Source: an uncultured Christensenella sp.
GTDB taxonomy: Bacteria; Bacillota; Clostridia; Christensenellales; UBA3700
Length of the DNA: 64,000 bases
Direction of reading: 5' to 3'
Assembly (NCBI GenBank): GCA_910584975.1
Contig: CAJUEA010000001.1
Span: 248,001-312,000 of the forward strand
The notes under the pieces are model-generated. The model was not told the origin of the DNA. It ran no database searches and worked only from the letters and a program-made list of their open reading frames with translations. Position 1 is the first letter of the stretch. Every line of letters starts with the position of its first letter. Shown piece by piece: positions 42,639-51,896 of the stretch. Position numbers and translations under genes: made by a program.

Positions 42639-42875
42639 TGTCATTTCGAGCTTGTCGAGAAATCTCCAATTATGCTTGTGTACAATAAAATGTTAACTTA
42701 TTTACTCAGCATGCAGAGTTAGAGATGTTTCGACTGCGTTGCACTTCGCTCAACATGACACTAACAATGTCATCCAGAGCGATTACGGGATTCCCACAAA
42801 ATAACCTTTTTGTGGAGTCCCCAGTTTTTTTATATTTTGTGTCATCCCGAGCGTAGTCGAGGGATCTCAAACTTT
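42639..42875. repeat. Dispersed GTCAT...GAGATCTC repeat patch
   Basis: Units of the form GTCATxxCGAGC..GTCGAGxxATCTC appear in both orientations at 42639-42666, about 42718-42760 and 42838-42870. A 28-bp unit here is identical to 62286-62313. The GC content is far above the surroundings. The type is a short noncoding dispersed repeat of unknown origin. Confidence 0.7.
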
Positions 42876-43105
42876 GTCTACTGAATAAATAATTGTAATC
42901 AATTTTAGGCATAGTGAATTTACATAACTAAACTATTTTTTAAGCATATAACTAATAAATTTGATTTGGTATTGTATAGTCGCAAAAAATATGGTAAAAT
43001 AATAATATAATATGATAATTAATAACAATAATATATAAAGTATTTATCATTTTGAAAATATTTTGCAGAAATTTTGACAAATCACAAAAAAATTTTCAAA
43101 AGGTA

Positions 43106-43133
43106 TTGACAAAATTTTTATTTGTGGTATAAT
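43106..43133 (+). promoter_or_regulatory. Promoter of the riboswitch-FAD dehydrogenase transcript
   Basis: TTGACA (43106-43111), 16 bp, TATAAT (43128-43133) with TGG extended -10. The predicted start is at about 43140. Confidence 0.85.
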
Positions 43134-43142
43134 CTATTCGGG

Positions 43143-43234
43143 TTAGACATATATGTTCACATAATGCGTGAGCGTTTCTACAAACTTGCTAAAGTTTACT
43201 ATGCCTGAGTGAAGGATAACTTTAGCAATTTTTT
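43143..43234 (+). promoter_or_regulatory. Purine-class riboswitch variant with overlapping terminator
   Basis: The layout follows a purine riboswitch. P1 is TTAGACATA (43143-43151) with TATGCCTGA (43200-43208), having one A-C mismatch. P2 is GTTCAC/GTGAGC (43155-43160, 43168-43173) with 7-nt loop ATAATGC. J2/3 is GTTTCTAC (43174-43181). P3 is AAAC/GTTT (43182-43185, 43194-43197). J3/1 is ACTATG (43198-43203). The specificity base (position 74) is C99 of the ACT, as in guanine sensors. The usual loop GG:CC contact is GC:GC, a compensatory swap. Terminator TTGCTAAAGTT/AACTTTAGCAA (43186-43196, 43218-43228) plus T6 uses P3 and loop bases, so ligand binding should block it and turn the gene on. 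Confidence 0.65.
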
Positions 43235-43255
43235 GTTTTTTAGGAGGAAAAATTA

Positions 43256-44734
43256 ATGGAAAATGATTATTTGTATGACTTGATTATTGTCGGTGCTGGA
43301 CCTGCAGGAATTTTTACTGCACTTGAGTTAATATGTAAGCATTATCACGGCAAAATATTGATAATTGAAAAGGGAAAAGCAGTGGAAAAGCGTGTTTGTC
43401 CAAAAAGCAAAACGATGAATTGCGTAAACTGCAAACCATATTGTAATATTACAACAGGCTTTAGTGGTGCAGGTGCTTTTTCTGACGGAAAATTGTCTTT
43501 AAGCCCAGAAGTTGGTGGCGATTTACCTGAATTGATTGGTGTTAAACAAGCAGAAGAATTGATAAAATATACTGATAGTTTATATTTGGAGTTTGGAGCA
43601 GATACTAAAATAGAAGGAATTGACAACAGTGAAAAGGTTAAGGAAATTCGAAAAAAAGCTATTCAAGCAGGCTTGAAACTTGTGGATTGTCCTATTAGGC
43701 ATTTAGGTACGGAAAAAGCTCAAGAAATATATTATAAAATAGAACAATATTTACTCAATAATTTGGTTCACATTCATTTTAATGCAAATGTTGAGGATAT
43801 CATCATAAAAGATGGAGAATGCCTTGGTGTTGTGGTAAATGAGGAAAAATTGCAAATTGAGTATCGTGCAAGAAAGGTTGTGATTGCAACAGGAAGGCGT
43901 GGCGCTGATTGGTTGGAAAGAATTTGCGAAGAGCATAATATTTTGCACGAGGCTGGTGTTGTGGATATCGGTGTGCGTGTGGAAGTTCGCAATGAGATTA
44001 TGGAAGAAGTCAACAATGTCCTTTATGAATCCAAACTGATTGGTTATCCAAAGCCATTCAAAAACAAAGTGCGTACTTTTTGCCAGAATCCGGGTGGTTT
44101 TGTAAGTCAAGAAAACTATGATAACAATCTTGCAGTAGTAAACGGACATTCTTATAAAGAGAAAAAATCAAACAACACAAATCTTTCAATTTTGTGCAGC
44201 GCAAAATTCACAGAGCCTTTCAATCAACCTATTGCTTATGCTCAAAAGGTTGGAGAACTTACAAATATGCTTGGCAATGGCAAAGTTCTTGTGCAAAGAT
44301 ATGGAGATATTTTGGATGGAAAAAGAACTTGGCAAAAAGAGCTTGACAACAGCAATGTTCGTCCAACTTTGCCCGATGCAGTTGCAGGGGATATCACAAG
44401 TGCAATGCCATATCGTCCAATGCTGAATATTATCAATTTTATCAAAGCAGTTGACGAGGTAGTGCCCGGATTTGCAAGCCCCGAAACATTGCTTTATTCC
44501 CCTGAATTAAAGTTTTATAGTAACAAAATAAAAATGGATGAAAACCTTAATACAAACATAAAAAATCTTTATTGTTTGGGAGATAGTTCAGGCTGGACGA
44601 GAGGACTTATGATGGCATCTGTAATGGGTGTTAAAATGGCACGAGCATTGCTTGACGGTGGCGAAAACAAGCTTGTTGACAAACATTTTTGTGGGTTTCC
44701 ATGCCCACCACTAAAAGCTTTTGATAAAGTGTAA
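43256..44734 (+). CDS. FAD-dependent dehydrogenase of the COG2509 type
   Basis: 492-residue flavoprotein. The N-terminal dinucleotide fold is DLIIVGAGPAGIFTALEL, with the second FAD motif ARKVVIATGRRGADW and the terminal NLYCLGDSSGWTRGLMMASVMG. A cysteine group RVCPKSKTMNCVNCKPYC (about 48-65) and FCGFPCPP near the end are conserved in this family and could be a redox or metal site. The substrate of COG2509 proteins is not established to my knowledge. It is preceded by AGGAGG and lies behind the purine-type riboswitch, suggesting a link to purine or flavin status. Terminator at 44750-44782. Confidence 0.8.
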   Translation: MENDYLYDLIIVGAGPAGIFTALELICKHYHGKILIIEKGKAVEKRVCPKSKTMNCVNCKPYCNITTGFSGAGAFSDGKLSLSPEVGGDLPELIGVKQAEELIKYTDSLYLEFGADTKIEGIDNSEKVKEIRKKAIQAGLKLVDCPIRHLGTEKAQEIYYKIEQYLLNNLVHIHFNANVEDIIIKDGECLGVVVNEEKLQIEYRARKVVIATGRRGADWLERICEEHNILHEAGVVDIGVRVEVRNEIMEEVNNVLYESKLIGYPKPFKNKVRTFCQNPGGFVSQENYDNNLAVVNGHSYKEKKSNNTNLSILCSAKFTEPFNQPIAYAQKVGELTNMLGNGKVLVQRYGDILDGKRTWQKELDNSNVRPTLPDAVAGDITSAMPYRPMLNIINFIKAVDEVVPGFASPETLLYSPELKFYSNKIKMDENLNTNIKNLYCLGDSSGWTRGLMMASVMGVKMARALLDGGENKLVDKHFCGFPCPPLKAFDKV

Positions 44735-44749
44735 TTTGTACTTTGAAAG

Positions 44750-44782
44750 AAAAATAACTGAGTGATAAACTCAGTTATTTTT
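44750..44782. terminator. Bidirectional terminator between convergent genes
   Basis: AAAAATAACTGAGT / ACTCAGTTATTTTT, 14-bp perfect stem with a 5-nt loop. Confidence 0.9.
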
Positions 44783-44836
44783 GCGTTTAGTGCCGATTTT
44801 TGATGTGTTTTTTACAAAAATTATGCTTTTATGAAC

Positions 44837-46000
44837 TTATTTTTCAATCTCTATTCCACCAAGATATGTGCTTATTAAATTGCCTTTTTCGTCAAGAAGA
44901 TTAAAATCTGCAAGCATCCCAACTACAATATCGCCACGGTCAGTGATGTTCATAAGTTTTGCAGGATTAAGACTTCCCATTTTGACGCACTCCTCAAGTG
45001 GAATGTCAAGGTTTCCACAAAGGTTTGCAACCATTTTGCTGATTGGTGTAACGCTGCCAGCATAGGTATTGAGTTCCTTGATTATTGCAACATCTTCCTC
45101 AATGACAATTTTTTGTTTGGAAACACCACTGCCAAGGAAAAATTCTCCACCATGATTGCCACTTATTGCAAGTGAATCGGAAACAAGGCAAATTTTGTCT
45201 GAAGTTTTAAGTTTGAAAATCATTTTGAACAAAGGATTTGGAACATGTCTGTTGTCGGCAATAACTTCGTTGTAAAGTCTGTCATCTATCAAACCAACTT
45301 CTGTCAAGCCTAAATGCTTGTGTGGAGTAGTGCGTCTTGAACAGCGAGAGGTGCAGTTGTACATATGAGTAACGCTGCTTGCACCATTATCTGTCAAGGC
45401 ATTAATCTCGTCATCAATGCTTGCATCGTGTCCCAAACTTATTTGAATATTGTTTTCAGTGCATTTTTTTGTAAACCAATCGCTGTTTTGTTGGTCAGGC
45501 GCAATGGTTATTCTTGAGATAATATCTTTGTTTTCCCACACCCAAGTTGTGTTTGCTTCGTTTGGCTCAAGTATATAAGCAGGTGGATGTGCCCCCGGTG
45601 CTTTTTTTGAAATAAATGGACCTTCCAAATGAGTTCCAAAAATTCTTGCGTATGGAGATTTGTATTTTCTTACATTGTCAATTGCTTGCAAAGTGGTTGG
45701 GATATCTGCTGTTAGTGTGGTTGGAATATAAGTTGTGCTACCAGTAATCAAATGATATTTTGAAATTTCATCCAAAGCAACTTTTGTGCCTTCCATAACA
45801 TCGTGTCCACCACCACCGTGGGTGTGAATATCAATATAACCGGCTGCAAGAATACCACCATTAAGGTCGTATACAATGTCTGCATTTTGAATATCATCTA
45901 ATGAGGTAATTTTGTTGATTTTGCCGTCCTTAACATAGATATTGCAAGCTTTTTCCAGTTTGCCACCAATTATTGGGCGTACATTTTTAAATAAAATCAT
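44837..46000 (-). CDS. nagA: N-acetylglucosamine-6-phosphate deacetylase
   Basis: 387-residue amidohydrolase that removes acetate from GlcNAc 6-phosphate, giving the substrate of NagB (29580). Motifs in order: DIHTHGGGGHDVMEG (metal HxH), THLEGPFISKKAPGAH (catalytic Glu), ISLGHDASIDDEINAL, VTHMYNC and ICLVSDSLAISG (catalytic Asp). The protein starts LFKNVRPIIGGK and ends with the small beta domain FNLLDEKGNLI. Its own promoter is at 46030-46058. It is unlinked to nagB, so coordinated control would need a shared regulator. Confidence 0.95.
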   Translation of the reverse strand: MILFKNVRPIIGGKLEKACNIYVKDGKINKITSLDDIQNADIVYDLNGGILAAGYIDIHTHGGGGHDVMEGTKVALDEISKYHLITGSTTYIPTTLTADIPTTLQAIDNVRKYKSPYARIFGTHLEGPFISKKAPGAHPPAYILEPNEANTTWVWENKDIISRITIAPDQQNSDWFTKKCTENNIQISLGHDASIDDEINALTDNGASSVTHMYNCTSRCSRRTTPHKHLGLTEVGLIDDRLYNEVIADNRHVPNPLFKMIFKLKTSDKICLVSDSLAISGNHGGEFFLGSGVSKQKIVIEEDVAIIKELNTYAGSVTPISKMVANLCGNLDIPLEECVKMGSLNPAKLMNITDRGDIVVGMLADFNLLDEKGNLISTYLGGIEIEK

Positions 46001-46029
46001 AGTTCGCTCCTATTGTTTTTATTGATATT

Positions 46030-46058
46030 ATTATACTCCAATATTACGCTAAAAGCAA
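46030..46058 (-). promoter_or_regulatory. nagA promoter
   Basis: Minus strand TTGCTT (46058-46053), 17 bp, TATAAT (46035-46030). Unlike the nagB promoter it has no palindrome in the spacer. Confidence 0.65.
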
Positions 46059-46151
46059 GAGTTTAATGTGGATTATTTGTTAAAGTTGCTTGTCTATTTG
46101 TTTGTTATAAAACAAATATTTAGAAAGCTAGTTGCTAAAACGACAAAAAAT

Positions 46152-46179
46152 TTGCAAAAATAAAAATTTGTGGTAAAAT
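46152..46179 (+). promoter_or_regulatory. Promoter of the first beta-helix-like gene
   Basis: TTGCAA (46152-46157), 16 bp, TAAAAT (46174-46179) with TGG before the -10. Confidence 0.55.
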
Positions 46180-46221
46180 ATATATGTATAAGTTTACTCT
46201 ATAATTCTTTTGAGAGGTCGT

Positions 46222-48195
46222 ATGAAAGATAAAAACCATAATCAAAATGGAATTGAGAGTGGTGTGGTGGATGTTGAGTCCACACAAGATTTTGCCACGC
46301 AAAATGCCACTTTGAGTGAAAATAATTACATTGACAAAGGCACAGAAAGTGGTGCTGAGGTTTTTGTGCACGATGATGAAAATTCACTTGGTGAGTTTAC
46401 TGATAAAGTGCTTGTGGACGGAGTTGTTGCCACAGGTATTTTCGGTGATAACTTGCAAGTGGAAGAGAATGAAATTTCCACTGAACAACGCGCATTGAGC
46501 AGTCAAAAAATTGATGTTTTTTACAGCGATGATGCTGAAAATCAAGTGGACAATGTTTCGGCAGACGAATTTGAAAATATGGACAATGTAATTGACGGAG
46601 TTCACAGAAAACCACACAAAAAGAAAAAAAGAAAAACTAAGGTAAGAAAAATTGTTGTTCGCACTTATTGCACAGTTTTTATTGCAGTAATTGGTATTGT
46701 TATGATTTATTTTGGAGCTACATTTTTTCAAGTTTCACCAACACAAGGTATGGATGGTGCAGATTTGAGGGTTGATATGAAAGGCTTGCCGCATAAGGTT
46801 GGTACTGATGGGGCAGATATTAATTTGAAACAAATGTTTCCTGACGGCAGTGATTTTAAAAAGACTGGTGGAAATTCAACTATAAATTCAGAAGGCATAT
46901 TGAAAATAAGTCCAAGTGATACATCTTTCAAATTGACATATACTGAAACAAAAGACGAAAAAGTTGAAAGTGTGGAAAGGGAAATTGAAGTTATTAAAGA
47001 TGCAGTTAATGTTTCGGATTGGGATAGTTTGTCAGAGGCAATTAAAGAAGAAAAAATCGTTTGTTTGCAAACTGCATATCTTGCAGCACCAGTTATGGAA
47101 GGCGAAAAAGCAAAAACTATGTCTGGATTTAAATTGAAAAATGATTTGTATGGCAATGGTTGCAAACTTAATGTTTTTGAAATTGTTTGTTGCAGAAACA
47201 AAAATTCTGGTGGTAAATTGACAACTCCTTATTTGCAAGGAAATGGTCCGACTGCTGGTTACACAGCTTTTGCCATAGGCGTTAAAGAAGGTGGCGAGCA
47301 AATTACAATGCAAGACTTGCATATTGTTGGCAATGATATGATTACTGAAGAAGGCGGTAATTTGGAAGGCGTAAATGAGACAATTATCCAAAAAAGAGGA
47401 TTAAAATTGTTCAGTAGATATGGACATTTGGTAAGTGTTTCAGGTGATACGAAAGAGGTTGATGGTGGAATGAAAGGCGAAAAAGCCAACTTCAAACTAA
47501 AGCATTGTGTTTTGGAAAACGGACATCAACTTATCCATGTAAGACACAGCAATATGGATTTTGAAGGCAACATTATTCGTAACGCATCTGACACAACACT
47601 TTCTGTTGCAACTTATGCAAATGAACGCAGTGTGATAAATTCAAAAGACAATGTCATTGCAAATTCGCTTACAGGTGGTGTGGTATTTTATTGTTATGAC
47701 GGAAATATAAGCGAGGATAATGCCGAAAACAGCTGGAATGAACTTAATGTTGTGGAAGGAAGTTTTTTGGATATTTACAACTGGAAATTGCAGGATGGTT
47801 TGGCGTTTATGCCAGAAACAGAAAGTGGCTCTGAAATTGCTAACCCTGTTGCAAAAAGCGAAATTCCAAAAAAAGATTATGACAATTTAAAAGCAGCAGT
47901 TGATGGAAAAAAATATATCCACTTTGCAATTATCAAGTTGCGTACAGGTGGGGGGCTAGCAAAAAATGGCTCTTATGTAAAAAACTATGAGTCGCTTGGC
48001 TATCAAACAACCAGAAATAAAGGCTATGAAAATGGTTTCCCATTGCCAAAGATTGCTGCCGCTATCATCAAAGATATTGATGTTTGGGGATATTACGAAA
48101 AGAGCGACGGAGCTGTTTCTCCAACTGCTGTTTTGGACGGAAATGTTGTGGAAACTTTGTATGAAGAACTTAAATTTGGCAGAAAAGCTGCCTAA
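46222..48195 (+). CDS. Membrane-anchored beta-helix-like protein, paralogue 1
   Basis: 657-residue type II membrane protein. Residues 1-130 are an acidic cytoplasmic tail, then a basic KKKKRKTKVRK patch and one membrane helix (about 150-175, TVFIAVIGIVMIYFG). The external part has a beta-sandwich (180-260) and a parallel beta-helix-like region with KLFSRYGHLVSV, FKLKHCVLENGHQLIHVRHSNMDF and VIANSLTGGVVFYCYDGNI. The segment FLDIYNWKLQDGLAF is near-identical in the next gene. No catalytic motif is apparent. Function is unknown; a role in surface polysaccharide handling or adhesion is possible. Start 46222 has GAGAGGT upstream. Terminator at 48219-48263. Confidence 0.65.
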   Translation: MKDKNHNQNGIESGVVDVESTQDFATQNATLSENNYIDKGTESGAEVFVHDDENSLGEFTDKVLVDGVVATGIFGDNLQVEENEISTEQRALSSQKIDVFYSDDAENQVDNVSADEFENMDNVIDGVHRKPHKKKKRKTKVRKIVVRTYCTVFIAVIGIVMIYFGATFFQVSPTQGMDGADLRVDMKGLPHKVGTDGADINLKQMFPDGSDFKKTGGNSTINSEGILKISPSDTSFKLTYTETKDEKVESVEREIEVIKDAVNVSDWDSLSEAIKEEKIVCLQTAYLAAPVMEGEKAKTMSGFKLKNDLYGNGCKLNVFEIVCCRNKNSGGKLTTPYLQGNGPTAGYTAFAIGVKEGGEQITMQDLHIVGNDMITEEGGNLEGVNETIIQKRGLKLFSRYGHLVSVSGDTKEVDGGMKGEKANFKLKHCVLENGHQLIHVRHSNMDFEGNIIRNASDTTLSVATYANERSVINSKDNVIANSLTGGVVFYCYDGNISEDNAENSWNELNVVEGSFLDIYNWKLQDGLAFMPETESGSEIANPVAKSEIPKKDYDNLKAAVDGKKYIHFAIIKLRTGGGLAKNGSYVKNYESLGYQTTRNKGYENGFPLPKIAAAIIKDIDVWGYYEKSDGAVSPTAVLDGNVVETLYEELKFGRKAA

Positions 48196-48218
48196 GCAAA
48201 TTCAAAATTTAAAAATTG

Positions 48219-48263
48219 AAAACTGCAAACTTGAAAAGCCTAAAATAGAGTTTGCAGTTTTTT
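48219..48263 (+). terminator. Terminator after paralogue 1
   Basis: AAAACTGCAAACT / AGTTTGCAGTTTT, 13-bp perfect stem with a 17-nt loop and a T-run. Confidence 0.8.
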
Positions 48264-48462
48264 GTTTTTGTGTTTTTAGAAATAACTTTTCTTGTTCATT
48301 TGTGATGAAAAATTTTTTTTGTTTTTTTTATAAAAAATATGAAAAATTTTAAGCAATAATTTTTTGTAAAAATGCCTTGAAAATCGGGGTGTTTCAAGGT
48401 GGATTTTCATTTGTTTTAAGTGAGTTTGGTGTATATTATATATAAAAAATTAAAAAGGGGTG

Positions 48463-48491
48463 TTTACAAAAATAGTTTTTTGTGCTATTAT
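48463..48491 (+). promoter_or_regulatory. Promoter of paralogue 2
   Basis: TTTACA (48463-48468), 17 bp, TATTAT (48486-48491). Confidence 0.6.
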
Positions 48492-48528
48492 GTATATGCA
48501 GAGAATTACACTATAAGAGAGGTAAATT

Positions 48529-50457
48529 ATGAGAGAAGAAGAAAAGAATCAGGTTTCTGATGTTTTTGACGAAAATGAAGATGTAATTCGCACAAATTCT
48601 GAACAATCTGATGATACAAAAGCTGACGAAGTTGCTGTTTCTTCTGCCGATGACCAAGGGGCTGTTGATATAGTGGAAGACGAGAGTGCCGAAAGTGACG
48701 ATGATGTTGCTGAGGATGATTTGACTGCTGAAGACAGCGAAGCTCAATTAGAGTTTGATCAAATGGACAATGTCATCAATGGCAAAAAGCGTAAACAAAG
48801 AAAAAGAAAAAAGAAGATGAGCAAGCGTGGTAAGATGATTGAATATGTTGCCATTTCTTGCGTATGCGTAACTTTGCTTATTGTAGTAGCTTATTTCTTG
48901 TCTATGTTTTTGGGTGGAGAAACTCCTTCTCAAGGTTTGGGTAACACACAACTTATTGTTGATATGACAGACTTGCCATATTACTTTGGTACAGAAGGCA
49001 CCGTCGATTTGACAACTACTTTCCCAGGTGGTGCAAACTTTAAAATGGGCGAAGGAACTTCAAAAATTCAAGGAACAAAACTTACTGTAAGCAGTTCTGA
49101 TGAAACATTCACTTTTACATATGATGCTCCTGCAACAGAAGAAGGTGGTGCAGCTGAAACAAAAACAATAAATGCTATTGTTAAAGCTGATGCTGTAAAT
49201 GTTAGCACTTGGGCTGATTTGAGAAGAGTAGCTAGTGAGAAAAAAGTTATATGTTTGCAAGCAAATGTTCAATCTCCTCCACTGGTTGGTTTGAAGAGAG
49301 ATGACCATCCAACAATTCAAATTTACAATGATGTTTATGGCAATGGCAAAACAATAGATGTTTTTGAACTTGCTTGCACAAGAGCAAAAGCAAGCAGTAA
49401 AAAATTTGGTGCTCCTTATTTGCCAGGAAATGGTAAAGTTTGGGGAATGGATGCAATCAATATTAACAACAGAGAAGATGGCGAACAAATTCTTTTCCAA
49501 GATGTTCATGTAACAGGAAACAATATGAGCACTTATGGTGTTGAGGATGATTACGAAGAGGAAGAAGGTTCTGCACCAGTTGCTGATGGCGAGGCTGTAA
49601 ATGGTGATATGTATGGATGTCCTCAAAGCACAATCGATAGCCGTGGTGTTTTGTTGTTCAGTAGATATGGTAATATCGTTAATATTGCAGGCAGTCCTGA
49701 AGAAAAGATTAATGTTAAAGTTAAACATTGCTTGATTGAAAATGGTGGTAAGGTATTGCACCTTAAAGCAGTTGATATGGATTTGGAAGGTACTATTGTA
49801 AGAAACGCTGCCGATACAGCAATTTCAATTCAAACTTCTGCAAATAATGCTTGCTACATTAGATCCCAAAACAATGTTATTGCAAATTCATTGACTGGTG
49901 GTATTTTGTTCTATTGCTTTGATGGTGATATCACAGAAAGCAATGCAGATGCAACATGGAATACATTTGAAGTTGTCCCAGGTTCATTCCTTGATATTTA
50001 CAACTGGAAATTGCAAGATGGTTTGGCATTCCTTCCTGAAACAGAGGACTTTGCAAACATCGCAAACCCTATTGCATCATCAGAAATTCCAAAGCCATCT
50101 TACAACAGTTTGAAAGGTAAGGACGCTGCTGGCAATTTGTATATTCACTTTGCTATCATCAAAATCAGAACAGGTGGTGGATTGCCAAAGAATGATTCTG
50201 TTGTTTTAAATTATAAAGATATTGGATATTCAACTTGCTTTGACAAAACAGGTGGTGGATTCCCAATTCCAAGCATTGCGGGTGCGATTATGAAAACAAT
50301 CGATGTTTGGGGTTACTATGACAACAGCAATGGTTCAGTTCCTCCGGGATTGGAAATTGGTATGAAGTTTGACGAGTCAGGTAAAATGGTTGAAAATTTT
50401 GAAACTTTCTACAAAGAATTGAGAGACGGAAGAGTTACTGAACAACCTGCAGCCTAA
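48529..50457 (+). CDS. Membrane-anchored beta-helix-like protein, paralogue 2
   Basis: 642-residue protein with the same architecture as the upstream gene: acidic cytoplasmic tail (1-80), basic patch KKRKQRKRKKKMSKR, one helix (about 104-127, VAISCVCVTLLIVVAYFLSMF), then external domains. Shared blocks include RGVLLFSRYGNIVNIAG, VKHCLIENGGKVLHLKAVDMDLEG, NVIANSLTGGILFYCFDG, FLDIYNWKLQDGLAFLPETE and IIKIRTGGGLPKN. It differs in an acidic insert (DDYEEEEGS, about 342-350). The two are recent or conserved duplicates with separate promoters and terminators. No enzyme family is recognised. Confidence 0.65.
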   Translation: MREEEKNQVSDVFDENEDVIRTNSEQSDDTKADEVAVSSADDQGAVDIVEDESAESDDDVAEDDLTAEDSEAQLEFDQMDNVINGKKRKQRKRKKKMSKRGKMIEYVAISCVCVTLLIVVAYFLSMFLGGETPSQGLGNTQLIVDMTDLPYYFGTEGTVDLTTTFPGGANFKMGEGTSKIQGTKLTVSSSDETFTFTYDAPATEEGGAAETKTINAIVKADAVNVSTWADLRRVASEKKVICLQANVQSPPLVGLKRDDHPTIQIYNDVYGNGKTIDVFELACTRAKASSKKFGAPYLPGNGKVWGMDAININNREDGEQILFQDVHVTGNNMSTYGVEDDYEEEEGSAPVADGEAVNGDMYGCPQSTIDSRGVLLFSRYGNIVNIAGSPEEKINVKVKHCLIENGGKVLHLKAVDMDLEGTIVRNAADTAISIQTSANNACYIRSQNNVIANSLTGGILFYCFDGDITESNADATWNTFEVVPGSFLDIYNWKLQDGLAFLPETEDFANIANPIASSEIPKPSYNSLKGKDAAGNLYIHFAIIKIRTGGGLPKNDSVVLNYKDIGYSTCFDKTGGGFPIPSIAGAIMKTIDVWGYYDNSNGSVPPGLEIGMKFDESGKMVENFETFYKELRDGRVTEQPAA

Positions 50458-50474
50458 AACTACAACTTAAAAAC

Positions 50475-50510
50475 AAAATCACTTTTGCTTTTTGCAAGAG
50501 TGATTTTTTT
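50475..50510 (+). terminator. Terminator after paralogue 2
   Basis: AAAATCACTTTTGC / GCAAGAGTGATTTT, 14-bp stem with one G-U, 5-nt loop and a T-run. Confidence 0.85.
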
Positions 50511-50747
50511 ATCTTATTAATAATGTGCTAATGTGGGATGTCTTTCTTTGAATAAAGCAATATTATCTTTTCTTGTTTAGCAATAAAAATTGTAATTTTA
50601 TAATACTTTGCTCAAGATTGTACAAAAAAGTTTTTTTAAAAAGCAAAATTATATACGAAAATATTGACTAAGATAATTGAATTTTTATATAGTAAAATAT
50701 TAATTATATTATTTATAAATATATTATATTTTAATTTAAAAAAAGCC

Positions 50748-50776
50748 TTTACTTTTTTATTTAAATGTAGTAAAAT
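50748..50776 (+). promoter_or_regulatory. Promoter of the nahK-like gene
   Basis: TTTACT (50748-50753), 17 bp, TAAAAT (50771-50776). Confidence 0.55.
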
Positions 50777-50801
50777 ATAATAGATATAAACTGGAGGAAA
50801 T

Positions 50802-51896
50802 ATGGATATTAAAGATATTGTTAAAAAATTTAAAATTAATGGCGAGCCTATAAAAATCGAGCCTTATGGAAATGGACATATTAATACAACTTTTTTGATT
50901 GAGTGTGATAACAACGGAATGATTTGCCGTTATATTTTGCAAAAAATTAATACAACAGTTTTCAATAATGTTGAAGGACTTATGAGCAACATTCTTGGTG
51001 TTACATCTTTTTTGAAAGAGCGTATCATTGCAAATGGAGGAAATCCTGATATTGAAACACTTAATCTTGTGCTTACAAATGATGGGAAAAGTTATTTTGA
51101 GTGCAAAGATGGTGCTTATCGTATTTATAAATTTATTGAAAACACTGTGGCATTGCAAATTGCTGAGGATAAGGAAGTTTTTGAAGGTGCAGGCTATGCA
51201 TTTGGTAATTTTGTAAAAATGCTAAACGATTATGATGCAAGTGGACTTTTTGAGGTTATTCAAAATTTTCACAATACTCAATCAAGATTCCAAAAATTTA
51301 TCAATGCAGTGGACAAAGATATTGTAAAAAGAGCAGATAGTGTTCGTGATGAGATTGATTTTGTACTAAAACGCTCTGCTATGTGTGATAATATTGTAAC
51401 TTTGCTTGAAAGCAAGACTTTGCCATTGAGAGTTACTCACAATGACACTAAGCTTAACAATGTTTTAATCAGTGAGGAAACAGGTAAGCCAGTGTGCGTA
51501 ATTGATTTGGATACAATTATGCCTGGTAGTTTGCTTTATGATTTTGGCGATGCTATTCGTTCTGGCTGCAACACAGGACTTGAGGACGAACCTGACCTTA
51601 CAAAAGTTGGTTTTGATATTGAGTTGTTTGAAAGCTTTACAAAAGGCTTTATGACAGGCATTGGAAATTGCATCACTCCACTTGAGCGTGATTTGTTGTC
51701 TTTGGGTGCAATTATGATGACATTTGAATGTGGTATGAGATTTTTGACTGATTATTTGGAAGGAGACACTTATTTCAAAATTCATTATCCAGAACACAAT
51801 CTCGTTAGATGTCACACTCAGTTTAAAATGGTTAGTGATATGGAAAATTTGCGCGATAAAATGGACGAAATAGCGAGGAAATACAGCAAAGTATGA
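50802..51896 (+). CDS. nahK: N-acetylhexosamine 1-kinase-like aminoglycoside-phosphotransferase-fold kinase
   Basis: 364-residue kinase of the APH/choline kinase fold most like NahK (LnpB), which phosphorylates GlcNAc or GalNAc at C1 in the lacto-N-biose/galacto-N-biose pathway. The N-lobe has IEPYGNGHINTTFLIE (nucleotide loop) and YILQKINT. The catalytic loop is RVTHNDTKLNNVLIS, and the metal motif is VCVIDLDTIMPGSLLYDFGDAIR, both diagnostic of the family. In Bifidobacterium the pathway also has a GNB/LNB phosphorylase, a uridylyltransferase and GalE; here only galE follows nearby. The 3' end overlaps the CBM-like gene by 4 nt (ATGA). Confidence 0.85.
   Translation: MDIKDIVKKFKINGEPIKIEPYGNGHINTTFLIECDNNGMICRYILQKINTTVFNNVEGLMSNILGVTSFLKERIIANGGNPDIETLNLVLTNDGKSYFECKDGAYRIYKFIENTVALQIAEDKEVFEGAGYAFGNFVKMLNDYDASGLFEVIQNFHNTQSRFQKFINAVDKDIVKRADSVRDEIDFVLKRSAMCDNIVTLLESKTLPLRVTHNDTKLNNVLISEETGKPVCVIDLDTIMPGSLLYDFGDAIRSGCNTGLEDEPDLTKVGFDIELFESFTKGFMTGIGNCITPLERDLLSLGAIMMTFECGMRFLTDYLEGDTYFKIHYPEHNLVRCHTQFKMVSDMENLRDKMDEIARKYSKV

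Larger units (their letters stand above)
42432..43105. other. Intergenic region with terminator and dispersed repeats
   Basis: It holds the terminator at 42531-42561, then a patch of GTCAT-type dispersed repeat units (42639-42875) and AT-rich sequence before the riboswitch promoter. No gene is supported. Confidence 0.6.
48196..48528. other. Spacer between the paralogues
   Basis: It holds the terminator (48219-48263), an inverted repeat CCTTGAAA / TTTCAAGG (48375-48399) with an ATCGGGG loop, and the promoter at 48463-48491. No gene. Confidence 0.6.
50458..50801. other. Spacer before the nahK-like gene
   Basis: It holds the terminator at 50475-50510 and the promoter at 50748-50776; the rest is AT-rich with no gene. 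Confidence 0.6.
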
